Shown: positions 5,572 to 6,568 of the stretch, piece by piece
Numbering within the stretch: position 1 is the stretch's first letter
How the letters are laid out: the number at the start of each line of letters is the position of its first letter
From: Flavobacteriaceae bacterium
GTDB lineage: Bacteria; Bacteroidota; Bacteroidia; Flavobacteriales; Flavobacteriaceae
Reading direction: 5' to 3'
DNA: 6,568 bases
Assembly: GCA_016763715.1 (NCBI GenBank)
Contig: JAESTG010000163.1
Span: 1-6,568, forward strand
Notes under the pieces: model-generated
Seen by the model: the letters and a program-made list of their open reading frames with translations, nothing else
The model's database searches: none
Told to the model about the DNA's origin: nothing
Program-made: the position numbers and the translations under genes

Positions 5572-6435
5572 ATGCAATTAAAAGAGATAGACAGAGTTTC
5601 ATCCATCACCAAGGAGGATTTCCAAAGAAATTATTTCAAACCACAACGACCAGTAATTATTGAACGGTTTGTAGATGATTGGCCTGCCATGAATAAGTGG
5701 AATTTGGATTATATGGCCCATGTAGCTAAGGATGTTACGGTACCATTATACGATGATCGTCCAGTGCGCCATGATGAAGGTTTTAATCAAGCACATGCTA
5801 AAATGAAAATGTCCGAATATGTGGATTTATTGAAACGTGAGCCTACGCGATATCGCATTTTTCTTTTGAATATTTTGAAGGAGGTGCCACAACTTCAAAA
5901 TGACTTTAGCTATCCTGATTTTGGCTTAAAGCTGATGAAGGGATTGCCAATGTTGTTCTTTGGAGGAGAGGGTAGTCATACCTTTATGCACTACGATATT
6001 GATTTAGCAAATATTTTTCACTTTCATTTTGAAGGAAAAAAACAAGTGATTCTTTTTGATCAAAAGCAAAACGATTATCTCTATAAAATACCCCATTCAC
6101 TCATTGTACGTGAGGATATAGATTTTATGAATCCAGACTATGAAAAATGGCCAGCATTGAAAAAAGCGATAGGGTTTAAAGGTAATCTGGAACACGGAAA
6201 TGTACTGTATATGCCAGAAGGATATTGGCACTATATGCGATATCTTACACCTGGTTTTTCAATGAGTCTTCGTGCCATTCCTAGGAACCCTAGAAATTTC
6301 GTAAGGGCTATATATAATATAGTGGTGATGCGTCATTTTGATAGTTTAATGCGAAAAATAATAGGTCAGGCGTGGATTGATGCTAAAAATAAAAGGGCGA
6401 TTATTAAAACTCATCGTAGGTTAGGTCTATCGTGA
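5572..6435 (+). CDS. Cupin-like (JmjC/cupin-8, FIH-like) Fe(II)/2-oxoglutarate oxygenase
   Basis: This 287-residue protein is predicted to be a cytosolic non-haem iron oxygenase that uses 2-oxoglutarate and O2 to hydroxylate a protein or small-molecule substrate. The iron triad is visible as His140-x-Asp142 (FMHYDID) and His220 (PEGYWHYM), with 80 residues between the histidines. Lys157 in EGKKQVILF is placed to bind 2-oxoglutarate, like Lys214 of human factor-inhibiting HIF (FIH). The segment DFMNPDYEKWPAL (184-196) closely resembles FIH's DFDNPDYERFPNF, and GNVLYMPEGYWH its GDVLYIPMYWWH. N-terminal RPVIIERFVDDWPA (26-39) is the usual entry strand of the family. A basic C-terminal tail (about 239-284) follows the barrel. 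ATG 5572 starts just before the conserved region; an ATG at 5556 is out of frame. It appears to be its own unit, converging with recX. The substrate is unknown. Confidence 0.88.
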   Translation: MQLKEIDRVSSITKEDFQRNYFKPQRPVIIERFVDDWPAMNKWNLDYMAHVAKDVTVPLYDDRPVRHDEGFNQAHAKMKMSEYVDLLKREPTRYRIFLLNILKEVPQLQNDFSYPDFGLKLMKGLPMLFFGGEGSHTFMHYDIDLANIFHFHFEGKKQVILFDQKQNDYLYKIPHSLIVREDIDFMNPDYEKWPALKKAIGFKGNLEHGNVLYMPEGYWHYMRYLTPGFSMSLRAIPRNPRNFVRAIYNIVVMRHFDSLMRKIIGQAWIDAKNKRAIIKTHRRLGLS

Positions 6436-6440
6436 AGTAT

Positions 6441-6456
6441 ACTTAAGAATTTAAGT
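6441..6456. terminator. Weak hairpin between convergent genes
   Basis: ACTTAA (6441-6446) and TTAAGT (6451-6456) form a 6-bp stem with loop GAAT at the junction of the oxygenase and recX genes, overlapping the recX stop. A shared terminator is expected in a 7-nt convergent gap, but the stem is short and AT-rich, so this is only a candidate. Confidence 0.25.
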
Positions 6457-6568
6457 CCCTTAGTTTTTCCCATACCAAATGACTTTCCCAACCTCGGTAG
6501 AGTAAATAGTCTGCGATTTTCTTTTTTTTCTTCTGGATATTTTTTTCTGAAGCTAATTGTTCAAATCG
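6443..6568 (-). CDS. recX: Regulatory protein RecX, C-terminal fragment (cut by window edge)
   Basis: Read on the minus strand, an open frame enters from the right edge and gives 41 residues before TAA (complement of 6443-6445). It contains KKKIADYLLYRGWESHLVWE, followed by KLRDLNS. The K-x-A-x-Y-L-x-x-R-G-[FW]-[ED]-x-x-x-[IV]-W pattern is the last helical repeat of RecX, the small protein that binds RecA and restrains its filament growth and recombinase activity. The N-terminal part lies outside the window. The gene converges on the oxygenase gene with 7 nt between stops. A lysine-rich stretch (KKKKK) is coded by an A-rich run that includes eight consecutive A. The identification rests on a short segment, but the motif is distinctive. 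Confidence 0.75.
   Translation of the reverse strand, partial: RFEQLASEKNIQKKKKKIADYLLYRGWESHLVWEKLRDLNS

Overview
The window looks like a piece of a low-GC Bacteroidetes chromosome, most likely family Flavobacteriaceae. The grounds are AT-rich DNA, weak or absent Shine-Dalgarno sequences, TAnnTTTG-type -7 promoter motifs, a lipoprotein with an SKNDD tail after the lipobox cysteine, and flavobacterial-looking BioB and cupin-like proteins. This placement rests on recognised sequence patterns, not on a search.

Layout, left to right. (1) 1-1203: the left edge holds a short inverted repeat and a -7-like box. A FabF-type beta-ketoacyl synthase follows, apparently starting at TTG with a complete Cys-His-Lys-His active site. 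(2) 1204-1509: a 306-bp spacer with no supportable gene. (3) 1510-3490: a tight two-gene unit, an NfeD-like membrane protein with an OB-fold tail and a flotillin-family (SPFH) protein, 1 nt apart, closed by a strong terminator-like hairpin. (4) 3572-4663: bioB (biotin synthase), full length and well conserved, except that the third cysteine of the radical-SAM CxxxCxxC motif is arginine. (5) 4836-5471: a lipoprotein with two near-identical-length fibronectin type III domains, followed by a hairpin terminator. (6) 5572-6435: a JmjC/cupin-8, FIH-like Fe(II)/2-oxoglutarate oxygenase. (7) 6443-6568: the C-terminal end of recX on the minus strand, converging on the oxygenase gene with a 7-nt gap.

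How the genes relate. NfeD and flotillin are a known partnership in membrane microdomains, and their spacing supports co-transcription. The ketoacyl synthase and bioB may both belong to biotin synthesis (acyl-chain supply and final sulfur insertion), with the NfeD-flotillin pair lying between them; that link is an inference. The lipoprotein and oxygenase appear to be separate transcription units.

The most important observation is the Cys-to-Arg change in BioB (codon 3752-3754, CGT where TGT is expected). It should remove an iron-sulfur ligand needed for S-adenosylmethionine cleavage while the rest of the gene looks under normal constraint. I see no mobile element, CRISPR array, tRNA or rRNA, and no evidence for a wholly new multi-gene system.
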